Source: Chiua virens
Taxonomy: Eukaryota; Basidiomycota; Agaricomycetes; Boletales; Boletaceae
Assembly (NCBI GenBank): GCA_019787685.1
Contig: JAHNUO010000033.1
Span: 186,001 to 250,000 of the forward strand
Length of the DNA: 64,000 nt
Direction of reading: 5' to 3'
In this document: in pieces, positions 36,589 to 48,284 of the stretch
Layout: the number at the start of each line of letters is the position of its first letter
Position numbering within the stretch: the first letter of the stretch is position 1
Position numbers and translations under genes: made by a program
The notes under the pieces: generated by a model
The model's database searches: none
What the model was told of the DNA's origin: nothing
What the model saw: the letters and a program-made list of their open reading frames with translations, nothing else

Positions 36589-37445
36589 TCATTGAGCTTG
36601 CCATCTGAACATCACCTTGGCAGTAGTACTGGCCCCAATTGTAAATGCTAACCAGAAACTCTGTGGATGTGTTACATTCTCCTCCAAGTTGATATCATAA
36701 TTCATGATGATATGGGCCAACATGGTTTTGAGCTCAGCTGTGTCCAAACAAGGTATCAACACTGGAACTAAATAGCAAGTATTCTGGAGAACTGGTGACA
36801 AACTGATAGGCTTTATGTTTATGTCTTCCCCATCCTTCTCACACATGTTTGTAAACCAGGATGGATCAAATTTGTATGGGTTGCCATACAGTGCATCATC
36901 GTAATGTAATGCAACAAAGCCTGTATGGGTCCTGATGCCCTTCAGGATTACCCTCCCATTCAATAGCACAAAGTCCTCAACAGCCTTGTGTGCCAAGCCT
37001 GCTGAAGGATAGAATTAAGTGTGAATTGGAAAAACCTTGAATGGAATACAAATTTCTCACAAACATTGATAATATGTATTGTCTCCTTGAAGAAACTATC
37101 TATTTTGTACATCTTTCCCAAGGACATTCTCAACTTCTTCACAGAGAGGCTGTGGGTACTGAGGATTTGCTGCTAGATTGTACAACATGAGTGTAAAAAC
37201 CTGGTGTGCAATACATACATATGACCAAGAGACTAAACAGGCTTGCAAAGTCTGACATACATTGGATGTTGTCTATATAATGTGGTGAGTAAGATGATCA
37301 TCACAAGCACAAACAACAGAATATGCACATGGATGGCAGCAAAATTGGTCACCAATACATAGTTCATTAATATCTCTGCACTGATGTCTGACCCAGCTTC
37401 ATCTATCAACAAAGATAAAAGATCATTCTACAAAAGAACATGTAT
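36589..37445 (-). pseudogene. Cytochrome P450 relic (C-terminal half), heme loop destroyed
   Basis: Minus-strand pieces follow the order of a basidiomycete P450. First is an I-helix-like segment, ILMNYVLVTNFAAIHVH (about 37350), then LYNLAANPQYPQPLCEEVEN (about 37160). A K-helix follows, KIDSFFKETIH, where the ExxR arginine is now histidine (about 37100). Next are LKGIRTHTGFVALHYDDALY with NPYKFDPSWF (about 36890), and finally AELKTMLAHIIMNYDINLEE with TAKVMFRW. The cysteine loop expected between SSPEYL and AELKTM (FGxGxHxCPG) is disrupted by frame loss around 36745-36775. There are several frames and no N-terminal half, so it is dead. Alive, it would have been a membrane-bound monooxygenase. 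The N-terminal side is cut by the B-family element starting at 37521. Confidence 0.75.
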
Positions 37446-38775
37446 GTGAGATACCATGGACTATCAACGAGGCACATGAATGGGTTTTTTGGTCCAATCA
37501 CTTCCATACTCATTCAAGTACAGTGGCTTAAACAACTGTCCCAATGTTTGCATGTATTTCACTAAACACAATAAAATGTGGTAACCACTAAACCTTTCCA
37601 AAGCCTGTGAGAATATGAAATATAGTATCTACTCCTGGCTTTCTATTGGACAAAGGGTCAAAGTATTTGAATAAGATTTGATGAAATGGCAATCATTTCA
37701 AAATGATCACTCATTGGGACAGTTCTTCGACTTTAAGTTTGGATTACATATATTAGACCCTAAGATGTTGGAAAGTACTTACATACATGTGATAATGGTT
37801 CTATTATGTTCTATTTATGTCACTATCATCAGCTAGCCTTCAAAGTTTTCATTTACCAGCAAAAGGGTTATTGTACAATAGATCATTACTGGCAAGGCCA
37901 AAAATGCTGTTCAACTCATTATACTTATCAATACCATTATTGATACTCCTCTCTACCATCAGACCATCAGAAATACCCTCAAGGAAGCCTCTTTGAAAGC
38001 TGTGGTAGAGAACAAAAACCTCTTCTCTCCAAGTGTCACAAGAAAGGTTGGTTGGCCTATGGAGGGTGGGGAAAGGGTTGTATAGTTAAATGATACTAAA
38101 GTTGATAGAATTGGGTCATATAAACAAGAGTATGTGTGGAAAAAGGCAGGAAAGTAATTGATTGCTAGAGGTACAGTCAAGCATAGAGGAGGCTATGGGC
38201 CTATATAGGATGGAATGGAGTGGGAGTTTAGAATGAGATGTACAGAAGGATGGATGCTGAGCAGTATGTGACAATTTTACAGCAGGGGTTGCTGGAAAAC
38301 ATTGAAGAATTTTAAATTTCAGAAGGTGATATCATTTTTCAATAAGATAATGATCCCAAGTATACCTCTAAAAGAGTTCAGACCTGGGTCAAAGATCAAG
38401 AGATTGGATCTTTAGATTGGCCTACACAGTCTCTAGACCCTACTTCCTTTGAACATACCTGAAATTATCTCAAAAAATGACTTTTAGCTTATAAAAGTGC
38501 CCCTAAAGGAGTTTATCATTTATAGGAGAGGTTAGTAGAGGAGTGGGGAAATATTTGTGCAGAATAGTATCAGAAATAGATTAAAGGCATGCATAAAAGG
38601 CTTGAAGCAGTTATTGAGGCTAAAGGAGATCATACCAAAGATTCAATACTTAAATTTATGTAAAGTCAACAAACTGTCCCAATAAGTGATCATTTTGAAA
38701 TGATTGCCATTTCATCAAATCCTATTCAAATCCTTTGACCCTTTGTCCAATAGAAAGCCAGGAGTAGGTACTATA

Positions 38776-40387
38776 CAGTGACTCCCCAAACCATTACAAT
38801 GTTTAACCCCAATGCAGTGCGCAAAGCACACTGCAAACACCCGTGGGAATATCACTTAGCATTGGTGAGACAAATGATAGCACACACTCCTGGCTGCCTA
38901 TAGGTACCTGGATCATGTGATTTGACTAAGTGGCTGTGGAGATATGGCCAATTTAAAACAGGAACTACATTGTAACAGTTTTATCACTTTTATAATATTT
39001 AATAGGATCTTAATGAAACAAAAGGATTGTTGGTCATATGTGGTTCTACAAACAAAGATACACATATACACATAGTGTCTGAGTCTAAACATGTTCCCAT
39101 GCTTCTTGTCTTTCAACCACTACCATCATGTGATCTCTCTCTGTCACTTAAAAAAATACCATTCTCTCTCAACTTGATTCTGGCCATTCCATTCGCTCCA
39201 TTGCCTCTAGCACAGGTGTCAGCACTGCTGCTATCTGGAGGCTTCATTCCAAGGAGCGTTCTGACCTTCAGAAGTCCATTGGAGGTCGCTCATCAAAGCT
39301 TTCTGATGCCAATGTCTGCCATGCTATTCATCTTATCTCTAGCAATAAGGCAGAGAATGCAGTCCAAGTCACCAAAGCCCTCTCTGCTATCACCAATCAG
39401 CCTCTTCATCCTAACACAGTTTGTCGTCACTTGAAAAAAGTTGGTATGAAGGCTGTAGTCAAGTCCAAATGACCTCTACTCTCTGCCAAGCATTGCAAGG
39501 CTTGGTTGGACTTTGCCCATGCTCATAAATATTGGACTCTGGAGGACTGGAAACAGGTGGTATGGTCTGATGAGACTAAGATCAATTGCCTTGGGTCAGA
39601 TGGTCGCAAATGGGCATGGAAAAAGGCAGGAGAGGGCCTTAGTGATAGGTTGGTTGAAGGAACTCTCACATTTGGAGGGGGTTCTCTAATGTTATGGGGC
39701 TATATGACTTGGGATGGCATTGGGTATGCCACTAAGATTGATGGTAGGATGGATGGTGACCTTTACCTTCAAATTTTGAAGGATGAGCTCCAGGCTTCCC
39801 TGGAGTTTTATGGTCTTAATTCTCCTGATACCATCTTTCAACAGGACAATGACACAAAGCATACTTGCAGAAGGGTCAAGGAGTGGCTAGAAGAACAGGA
39901 TTTCAGGACTATGGTGTGGCCTGCACAGTCTCCAGATCTTAACCCCATAGAACATATCTGGCTTTACCTCAAAAGGAAGCTTGCAGAGTATGAAAACCCT
40001 CCTAAGGGGATAGAGGAGTTATGGAAAAGGACTCAGGAGGAATGGGACAAGATACCAGCTGAGGTGTGTCAGAAATTGATTGAAAGCATGCCTAGGAGGA
40101 TTGAGGCAGTGCTTAAAGCCAAAGGAGGATACACCAAGTATTGATATATACCAAATACCCTATCTATTAACAAAAGTGACAAAACTGTTACAATGTAGTT
40201 CCTGTTTTAAATTGGCCATATCTCCACAGCCACTTAGTCAAATCACATGATCCAGGTACCTATAGGCAGCCAGGAGTGTATACTATTATTTGTCTCACCA
40301 ATGCTAAGTGATATTCCCATGGGTGTTTGCAGTGTGCTTTGTGCACTGCATTGGGGCTAAACATTGTAATGGTTTTGGGAGTCACTG
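38776..40387 (+). mobile_element. Tc1-like element B', nested in the family-B copy
   Basis: The ends are CAGTGACTCCCCAAACCATT and its near-complement, flanked by TA on both sides (38774-38775 and 40388-40389). Removing the insert and one TA restores the uninterrupted family-B sequence GGTACTATATTTCATATTCC seen in the other copies, which proves the insertion. Long inverted arms (about 200 bp) again repeat an inner motif around TGTAACAGTTTT/AAAACTGTTACAATG, the IR/DR layout. Confidence 0.9.
39128..40144 (+). pseudogene. Tc1-like DD34E transposase, N-terminus broken, catalytic part open
   Basis: The overall span is 1017 nt, the same as in element A. The start ATG is followed at once by TGA (codon 2) and TAA (codon 8). 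An extra T near 39420 disturbs the frame through the end of the DNA-binding part. From 39506 the catalytic portion is open to the stop: VVWSDETKINCLGSD, FQQDNDTKHTC, SPDLNPIEHIWLYL and finally EAVLKAKGGYTKY. The N-terminal helix-turn-helix is still readable (SIRSIASSTGVSTAAIW). The full protein is not made from this copy. Confidence 0.82.
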
Positions 40388-40491
40388 TATTTCATATTCC
40401 CACAGGTTTTGGTAAGGTTTAGTGGTTACTGTGTTCTATTGTGTTTAGTAAGAAACATTTAAACATTGGGACAGTTGTTTGAGCCACTGTA

Positions 40492-42820
40492 CTTGCACTG
40501 TTCCTCAATAATTGGATGAAGATGCACCATGCTGCGCCTTGTGTTCTTCAGGACATTCATTATGAAACAGGCAGCTAGACTCAAGCTAGACTGTGACAAA
40601 GCTGAGCCTGGACATGAGATTATTAGACACATGGTTTCAAGACCTGATGAGAGGAAGACAAGTGTGCATCAATGTTGAGTTCTCAAGCTTGGCGCAGGGA
40701 CAGGGCTACTCAGCATCATGGGCCCCCAGATCTTCTCTCAGATGTCTCTGCAAGCCTTTATGAAAGTGACAGATTACCACCCAAGTGTACCAAAGAACCT
40801 CACCTAGAACGTGTGGCAATACTGAAGTGCAGTAAGGGTGTTTGTGGAGAAGCTCAACTGGTGTGCATTGGTCAAGGATGTGGGCAGATATGATGTAGTG
40901 CTTGTGGTGGATGTTGTATATCATCCCGAGCATGTGAGATGGCTCTGAGGATGGGTGAGATGAATGCTGAAGAAAGGTGGGGTGTTTTGGTTGATTATTC
41001 TGGTGAAGACGGTCAGGAGACATGAAGGCTTGTGCAAGACCATTGAGGGGGTGTTTCCTGTCATAGGTCAAGTGGGGATGATAAACATCTTGCAATCATG
41101 AGTAGGGAAGAAATAGAAAAGGTAGAGGGTATGGCAGCACCATGATGCAAAGGGGTCACAACTCAATCCCTTTGAATGACCAATCTGCCCTAGACCACAA
41201 GGCAACATGTGATGCTAAAGCACAAGTAAAATATATAGGAGTTTTACTACTGATGGGCAGGTAGCACTATTTGAGAGTGTTAGAAGTAAAAACCAAAAAT
41301 ATGGATTCATATGGACTCATATATTTTACTTGTGCTTGAGAGAATTCATGATTGCAAAGTGTGTAGTAGTGATTTTTTATTGTCACTCTTGCAATCTTTT
41401 CTTATGATGATCATGGTAAAACTGATCACCATGATATCCTGTATGATACTTCCAGGATTGCCTCTTCACCCTTCCTGTCATGTGGCATTCTCATTACTTG
41501 TGCAATGATCAGTGTGTATGATGCTTATGGAAAGATTTGGAGACATGTTCCACCTCTGTGTCAGAGGTGAATGAGTGGGACATGCCTATTTTGACTTGGA
41601 ATCCAGGCATTTATCTGTGCTTTCCATTCACCCCTTCAAGCTACCATATGTAAGTGATTGCCCCAGAAAGGAAAGCTAGAGTGGCACAGATGAATCAATT
41701 GCCATTTAGTATTGCAATGTGATTGCCCACACCATATCCACCCATAGGGTGTCAGACTTGTTGTTTGCAACATAGGGCAGGATGCTGCAAGCATTACAGG
41801 GTCATATCCCAATAGCTTGGTATCTGATTGTTGATACTTAACAATAACAGGCTCTCAGGCTTGAGCAACTTGATAGCATTATCCACTTCACAGAGGATGC
41901 ATGGACCTTCATCTATTCTACTGGACAACTGTATCCCTTGTTGGAAATGAACGTGATGCTCCCTCTAAGTCTGTAGTACTCACTTGACCACTCCAGGTAG
42001 CTTTCCTCAAGGAGCAGCTTTTGTTTGACAAATGCTGTTACTGCTCAGAAGAGGCTGGCAGGGGTTATGTTTACCTGCTCCCCAGCTTCTATCTTGTTTT
42101 TTGATACGTTAAGCTTGTTTCTCCTGTTTTGTTGGCATAAATGGGCACCTACTTACTCAGTCTTGGGTTGACAGATCTGGTTGCCTCATTGGAAGGCTTC
42201 AGAAACTTCTAGTCCAGGTTCTAGATGCAAGTCACTTCTTATTCTGTTCTATTCAGGTCCAAGCTGATTCACAACCCCTATCCCAGTTTAGCCCAGGCAG
42301 CAGTAAAAGAGTGGGCTCCATAGCTAAGGAAAGGGGTGGCATCCTTCAATCTCGCCGCTCTTGGGGGTAATAGTGACATGAGTATGATGTCATAGCTGGT
42401 CCAGGCAAGTGGCATGTATCAGTCCCTGGGATCATAAGGCACCAATGCAGCACTGTTCAAGATAAGTGTTAGTGTAATGAGGGTATTTTCCAAACAGGAG
42501 TAAAAATGCTCTACTGGCACCAGGTTAGTCTAAGGTCAGCTTTGTTTTATGACAGCCAAGTTAAACAAACACAGTTGCAAAGGTTGTCATGAGCAATCAT
42601 TCAACAACTGCTTTCCCCCTGGTCACAACAAATACACCTGTGAAGAATGGATCAACCAGTGTGCTACCATTCTCAACACTATCACACTACCAAAATACAA
42701 TGTTGAATATACTGGGTCAACAAATGGTAGGCTATCTCGTTGTCCCAATGCCCACCCTTGACTTCCTGGATAAATTTCTGCCCAGGGACAAGTTGCCTGA
42801 ATACCCGGACATTGTTTTCC
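40492..42820. other. Long spacer, no recognised gene
   Basis: Short frames on both strands (for example 40706-41095 minus and 42549-42761 plus, the latter with CKGCHEQSFNNCFPPGH) carry no family signature that I know. The stretch ends at a solo LTR. Confidence 0.4.
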
Positions 42821-43591
42821 TGTTACAATAGTTCTGGGTAGGACCTAGCATAGCCGCAAAAGCGCCAAGTACCAAGTGGCTGCAATAACTCAAACAACCA
42901 CCACTTGATATGTGGTGCGCTGAAGAGTTGAATGAGGGTTTCTGGTCAGCAGATTGCTACCAGAGAGACGAGTGAAAACTCAGGTGTTGCTGAGAGTTGT
43001 CCAGTTGGGAATCTATACCCAAGGGACGGTCAAGGGTCAAGGGTATTGACTACATAGGGTCTTCGTTGGGTCAAGGGACAATGAGAGAAGTCCCTGGTCG
43101 AGTGTTCACAAGGAGGGGTCTGAGTGGAGCAGTGATACTCAGCTAGATTGTGGAGATCAAGACTAGTGTACATGAGTATCACTGCGAGGTATTTATACTA
43201 CAAAAGTTGCGCACGGACCAAGTAACTAAAAGGGGGAGGCCAGAAGAGCGAAAGAGTGAAAGGCCAAAAGAGAAGTGCGCGATAACTAAAAGGAGAATTG
43301 TATGATGCGACGGCAGCGGACGATGATGAGGATAAAATGACAAATGCAAAGCCATCGGAAGATGACGAGAATGAAATGAGTAAGCGTGATGCCATCGGAT
43401 GATGATGAGAAAGAAATGAGTAAGCACGATGCCATTGGATGATGACGAGAAAGAAATGAGTAAGCACTCGGGTAAAGCCAGTGCGAAGTTACAAAGGCAA
43501 AAGGTAGACAAGTACAGATGAACGTACGAAGATACCTAGGTATCGAGTAGAGAGAAGTAGTACAAGTGAAAGAAAGAAAGGAATGGTAACA
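42821..43591 (-). repeat. Solo LTR, family E, copy 4, reverse orientation (5-bp TSD TTTCC)
   Basis: In plus-strand reading it begins TGTTACAATAGTTCTGGGTA and ends AAAGGAATGGTAACA, the reverse of the other copies. It is flanked by TTTCC at 42816-42820 and 43592-43596. The minus strand shows the same internal landmarks, including CTCGATACCTAGGTATC and a TATAAATACC box near 43195. At 771 bp it is slightly longer because a short 'GCTTACTCATTTCTTTCTC' unit is present three times (about 43379-43470). Confidence 0.87.
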
Positions 43592-43739
43592 TTTCCCTGC
43601 AAATCCTTTTCAGCAGACTCTGGCAGCAAGGTCTGAAAGTGATGCCTATTTGCCATTTGTAAGCCTAAATACACATATGGGTGCTAGCCTGCTAGATACT
43701 AATGCAACATTTTCAACAGATTGAGGAGATGCAGCCATT

Positions 43740-45545
43740 TTCTCCCCAGTTGCACCTAGTTGACTCACATGCTATCTCCAACACCAAGAATTGTGGAGCA
43801 TTTTCCTATGACATTAAACCAGACATTTGCATGCCGGTGCTGGATGTGATTCTTTGAAAGTTGAGGTTCACATTGAGTTCAAGTGGAACAGGTGCCAAGA
43901 TGTTTTCAGGGAAAAGGTTTGCTTGGATGAGTCAGGCAAGCCTCTGTCCTTTATTCACACTGCTGCCACTGCACAAGATACCCTTGGGCAGATTACAGCC
44001 TATGCTACTGCTCAACTGGGTTCACAATATTGGTCCCATGCATTCTCTGTCCTTGTTGTCCAGCATTCTGCTTGCATCATCTAGTGGGATTGAGAAGGTG
44101 CAATTATCACAGAACCCATCAAATATAATGAAGATTCCATGCTACTTGTATGCCCTGCCTGAATATTGTGGTGTTAATACCACAGTCACTGAAGCAACTG
44201 AAGTTGAAGCTAAGTGAGCCAGAAAGCACTTGGACATTGAGCAGATGGTCTCTATGCTCAAAACAATCATGCCATGCCATGAGGGCACTGTAGTGGTTCT
44301 TATCTTTCCTGCCCCAAAATCACTGGGGCTTCCATCTACTGGTTGTCGCACATGAGGAACTGCTGCTTTTGAGTGGCATAGGGGGACAAAAGTTTTCTTG
44401 AAGGACTCATGGCATATCCACATGGAGGGTATTGTCAGCGAAGGGAGGATATACCAAAAATTAAACTCTGCAGGCATTTACAATGTACATTCAGTAGATG
44501 CCTGGGTTTCAAGGACGTGGAGGGTCTTCCACTGCAAAAAATACAGACCCTACAACATTCAACCTGTAGCTAGGCATGCCCAATGAAGGTACAGCTCACT
44601 GGCCACATTCACCACCAGTTTTTTCTCAACATTTGTGGAAGACCATTGACTAGCTTTCACTCTGCCTGTCAGTTGGTGTCCACACTTCGTGATGCATTGA
44701 TCAGTGAGGTTCAGCCATAGGTATATGCAACAATCTTACATTATTGTTGCAGTTTACCAAGATGCAGTAAAGAGGAGCAACATTCTGCATCATGACCTCA
44801 GTCCTGGCAATGTTGTTGTAGATGAGACAGGGTGGTTAGTTAATTGGGATCTATTGAAAGTTATTACAGAACCCAAACCTGCCCAGCAAAATAGTCGAAC
44901 TATGGGTAAGTGAGCTACAGGGTATGGCCAAAATTAATTACGGCTGCAAGAAACATGGCAGTTTAGATCTCTGCAGCTGATTTTATGCTCAAGCCCACTA
45001 CACATGATCCAGGATGACCTGGAATCAGTGTTTTACGTCCTTCTTTGGATTGCATTGATGTACATTAGATCCAACTCCATGGGCATCAACAACTGTTCAC
45101 TGTTTATGAAAACTATTGTACCTTCAATAGCAAGGCAACTACAGGCAAAAAGGATCTCATGCTCACCCACAAAAGCCTAAAAAAGGAACCCTTTTTTTGA
45201 ACTACAATGCACTCAACACACTCCTTGAACACCTTCATGTGCACTTCAGCTCTCACTATGTTGAGCTACTTCTATCCACATTTGACCCAAACATTGTCCG
45301 AGATTTGTGCAAAAATGCAGAGGAGGAAAGCAAACTCCTGACTCATGCCACTATTTTGGAAGATCTTCAAACATGCATTGATAGCCCATGGGCTCATGAT
45401 GATGGGGTTCAATTGTAACCCATTGCATGGGTATCTGATTGTGGTGATGTCATAACTCAAGTCTTCTTTAAGTCAATTTATCCACTAGACAAAGCAGCCA
45501 GGCCAACAAAAAAGAAACATAGGACAGATCTGTCACATTTCCCAC
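43740..45545 (+). pseudogene. FunK1-type fungal protein kinase, decayed
   Basis: Plus-strand pieces follow the order of basidiomycete FunK1 kinases. These are VEVHIEFKWNRCQDVF (43.86 kb), AQDTLGQITAYATAQLGSQY with SHAFSVLVVQHS (43.97-44.07 kb), FLKDSWHIHMEGIVSEGRIY (44.39 kb), and SNILHHDLSPGNVVVDE with WLVNWDLLK (44.78-44.86 kb). The last block holds the HxD catalytic loop as HHD and a WD in place of DFG-like IDWDLSK. A C-terminal block reads MIQDDLESVFYVLLWIALMY (45.0 kb). The pieces lie in at least three frames with stops between them, so no full kinase is made. FunK1 kinases are a large lineage-specific family in Agaricomycetes with mostly unknown substrates. Confidence 0.75.
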
Positions 45546-46149
45546 AGCTATACTTGTTGCCTGTATTTGCAAAGTGGGCAGGTAGTCTGACACTAGACTG
45601 CTGAGCTCACCTGGCAAAAAATAACTGGTTAGACAAGGTTGAAAATGCCCACCTGCCTACAACAGAATTTCAGAACAATGATGGTGAGAGTTTGAATCTG
45701 AAAGCTTTCCTGGAAGATCATATTGCCTACACTTCATGACTTTCCTTTTATGCTCACCATTCATTACTTCAGGCTCCCTTCATTTTATGGTGGACATAGG
45801 TATAGTCACAGTCCCAAGAGTATGCAACACACACATCAGTATCTCGTTCACTTGCTCATTTGGTATCAGCACAGCAAAAACCATGATAATCTATCTCAGG
45901 CTGTTGGTTGATCTGTTGTTTGTAGCTAAGACATTACTATCATGATGAGAATCCCATTCCAAGAACAAGGATCCACATCACGAAGACAATATCAAGTATT
46001 CTGCTGCACTCATATATCCCATCTTGGAGAACTGCATCTCGCCTGATGGATAGTAGCATTCCCGCTTTCTAACCCAGATACCAGGCAGGGTCCTGGTCTT
46101 TTGTCACTTTCCAAAAAGCAGCCTTATAGATATATCCAAGCATCAACTA

Positions 46150-47674
46150 CAGTGGCTCAAACAACTGTCCCAATGTTTGCATGTTTTTCACTAAATGCAA
46201 TAAAATGCGGTAACCACTAAACCTTACCCAAACCTGTGGGAATATGAAATATAGTACCTACTCCTGGCTTTCTATTGGAACAAGGGTCAAAGGATTTGAA
46301 GAAGACTTGAGGAACTGGCAATCATTTCAAAATGATCACTCATTGGGACAGTTCTTTGACTTTAAGTTTGGATTACATATATCAGACCCTAACATGTTGG
46401 AAAGTACTTATATACATGTGATAATGGTTCTATTATGTTATATTTATGTAACTATCATCAGCTAGCACCATATAAACCCCACTATTTCATAGTAACTTCC
46501 CTATCATCATTATGAAACCTATCTCCAGCTTTTAAGGGTCAATAATGTCTCTTTTCCTTTTCTTAAGCTTTCTTCCAGGAAAATAACCTCTGAAACTGGT
46601 CTGGGCAAGTCTATAGTGTCTAGGGTCCTTCAGGAAATCCAGCTAGACAAGACTAAACATCTTGGTGGTCACCCTTCAAAGTTTTCATTTACCAGCAAAA
46701 GGGCTATTGTACAATAGATCATTACTGGCAAGGCCAAAAATGCTGTTCAGCTCACTGAAAGCCTCTTTGAAAGCTGTGGTAGAGAACAAAAACCTCTTCT
46801 CTTCAAGAGTCACAAGAAAGGATGGCTAGCCTATACTTTCAAATACTAGCATTGGACTGTGGAGGGTGGGAAAAGGATTGTATAGTTAAATGAGACTAAA
46901 GTTAATAGGATTGGGTCATATAAACAAGAGTATGTGTGGAAAAAGGCAGGAGAGTAGTTGATTGCTAGAGGTACAGTCAAGCATAGAGGAGGCTATGGGC
47001 CTATATAGGATGGAATGGAGTGGGAGTTTAGAGTGAGATGTACAGAAGGATGGATGCTGAGCAGTATGTGACAATTTCACAGCAGGGGTTTCTGGAAAAC
47101 ATTGAAGATTTTTGAATTCAGAAGATAATATCATTTTTCAATAAGATAATGATCCCAAGCATACCTCTAAAAGAGTTCAGACCTGGGTCAAAGATCAAGA
47201 GATTGGATCTTTAGATTGGCCTGCACAGTCTCTAGACTTTACTTCCTTTGAATATACCTGAAATCATCTCAAAAAATGACTTTTAGCTTATAAAAGTGCC
47301 CCTAAAGGAGTTTATCATTTATAGGAGAGGTTAGTAGAGGAGTGGGGGAATATTTGTGCAGAATAGCATCAGAAATGGATTAAAAGCATGTATAGAAGGC
47401 TTGAAGCTATTATCAAGGCCAAAGGAGGTCATACCAAATATTAAATACTTACATTTATATAAAGTCAAAAAACTGTCCCAATAAGTGATCATTTTGAAAT
47501 GATTGCCATTGCATCAAATCTTATTCAACTCCTTTGACCATTGGTCCAATAGAAAGCCAGGAGTAGGTACTATATTTCATATTCCCACAGGTTTGGGTAA
47601 GGTTTAGTGGTTACCATGTTTTATTGCATTTGGTGAAAAACATGCAAACATTGGGACAGTTGTTTGAGCCACTG
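46150..47674 (+). mobile_element. Decayed Tc1-like element, family B, copy 3
   Basis: The ends are CAGTGGCTCAAACAACTGTC and its complement with TA at 46148-46149 and 47675-47676. The plus-strand interior repeats the transposase relic in better order: GATAATGATCCCAAGCATAC (DNDPKHT), GATTGGCCTGCACAGTCTCT (WPAQS), and a tail reading KAKGGHTKY near 47430, which identifies it as Tc1-like. Multiple stops (for example in the HLKKxLLAYKSAPKGV block) rule out function. Confidence 0.82.
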
Positions 47675-47676
47675 TA

Positions 47677-47965
47677 ATTATTGCTTGTGTAACTTGTCTC
47701 AATTGTCCACTTGTCCTATCGGAGAATAAAAATAGATATCAGCCAAATGATCAATATACTGCTAGCAGTGTTGCTAGAAGGAAAATGGAAGAGAGACACA
47801 TGCTCAGTTGGAAACCCACAGCACTTTCACCTTTTTGAGATCTAATTCTATTGACAGGTCACTAGTATTATTGTTTTCAAAATGCCATAGCAGCAGATCT
47901 CAAGGAAGGCAAAGGGCATGGTTTACATAAATAGGGCCAAGCACACTCAAGTGAGGAAAACGTAC
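47677..47965. other. Short spacer
   Basis: No gene or repeat recognised between the B-family element and repeat D copy 3. Confidence 0.4.
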
Positions 47966-48284
47966 TGTTACAATCACACAATATACTATCTTAATCCCTC
48001 TATTTTTCACATATTTTTCCATATTTTCCCTTTGCATTTGAGCTTGCTATAAGCATTCCATTCATTCTGAGTTTCTGAGTTTCCGGAGTTTCTGAAATTC
48101 CCATGCTCTCAGAAACTCTGGAAGTGAACACTTAGCAAATACATGCCTTGCTATGGTCTAGAACCACTAATCCTTGACCAGTCTAGACCATACAAGCCCT
48201 CAGACACCCTCTAGACTCATAGTATGTCATTCCATTCTACACGTGCTCACCTCATGCCAACCTCACCTCATGCCTACCCTCATA

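Larger units (their letters stand above)
37521..40489 (+). mobile_element. Tc1-like element, family B, copy 2, interrupted by a nested insertion
   Basis: The left end CAGTGGCTTAAACAACTGTC and right end (complement of CAGTGGCTCAAACAACTGTC) are flanked by TA (37519-37520 and 40490-40491). The transposase relic runs on the plus strand (about 37.85-38.66 kb) with many stops; readable pieces include a GATAATGATCCCAAGTATAC segment corresponding to DNDPKYT. A second transposon (38776-40387) sits inside its right inverted repeat. Net of the insert the copy is about 1.36 kb, shorter than copies 1 and 3, so it also carries an internal deletion. Confidence 0.82.
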
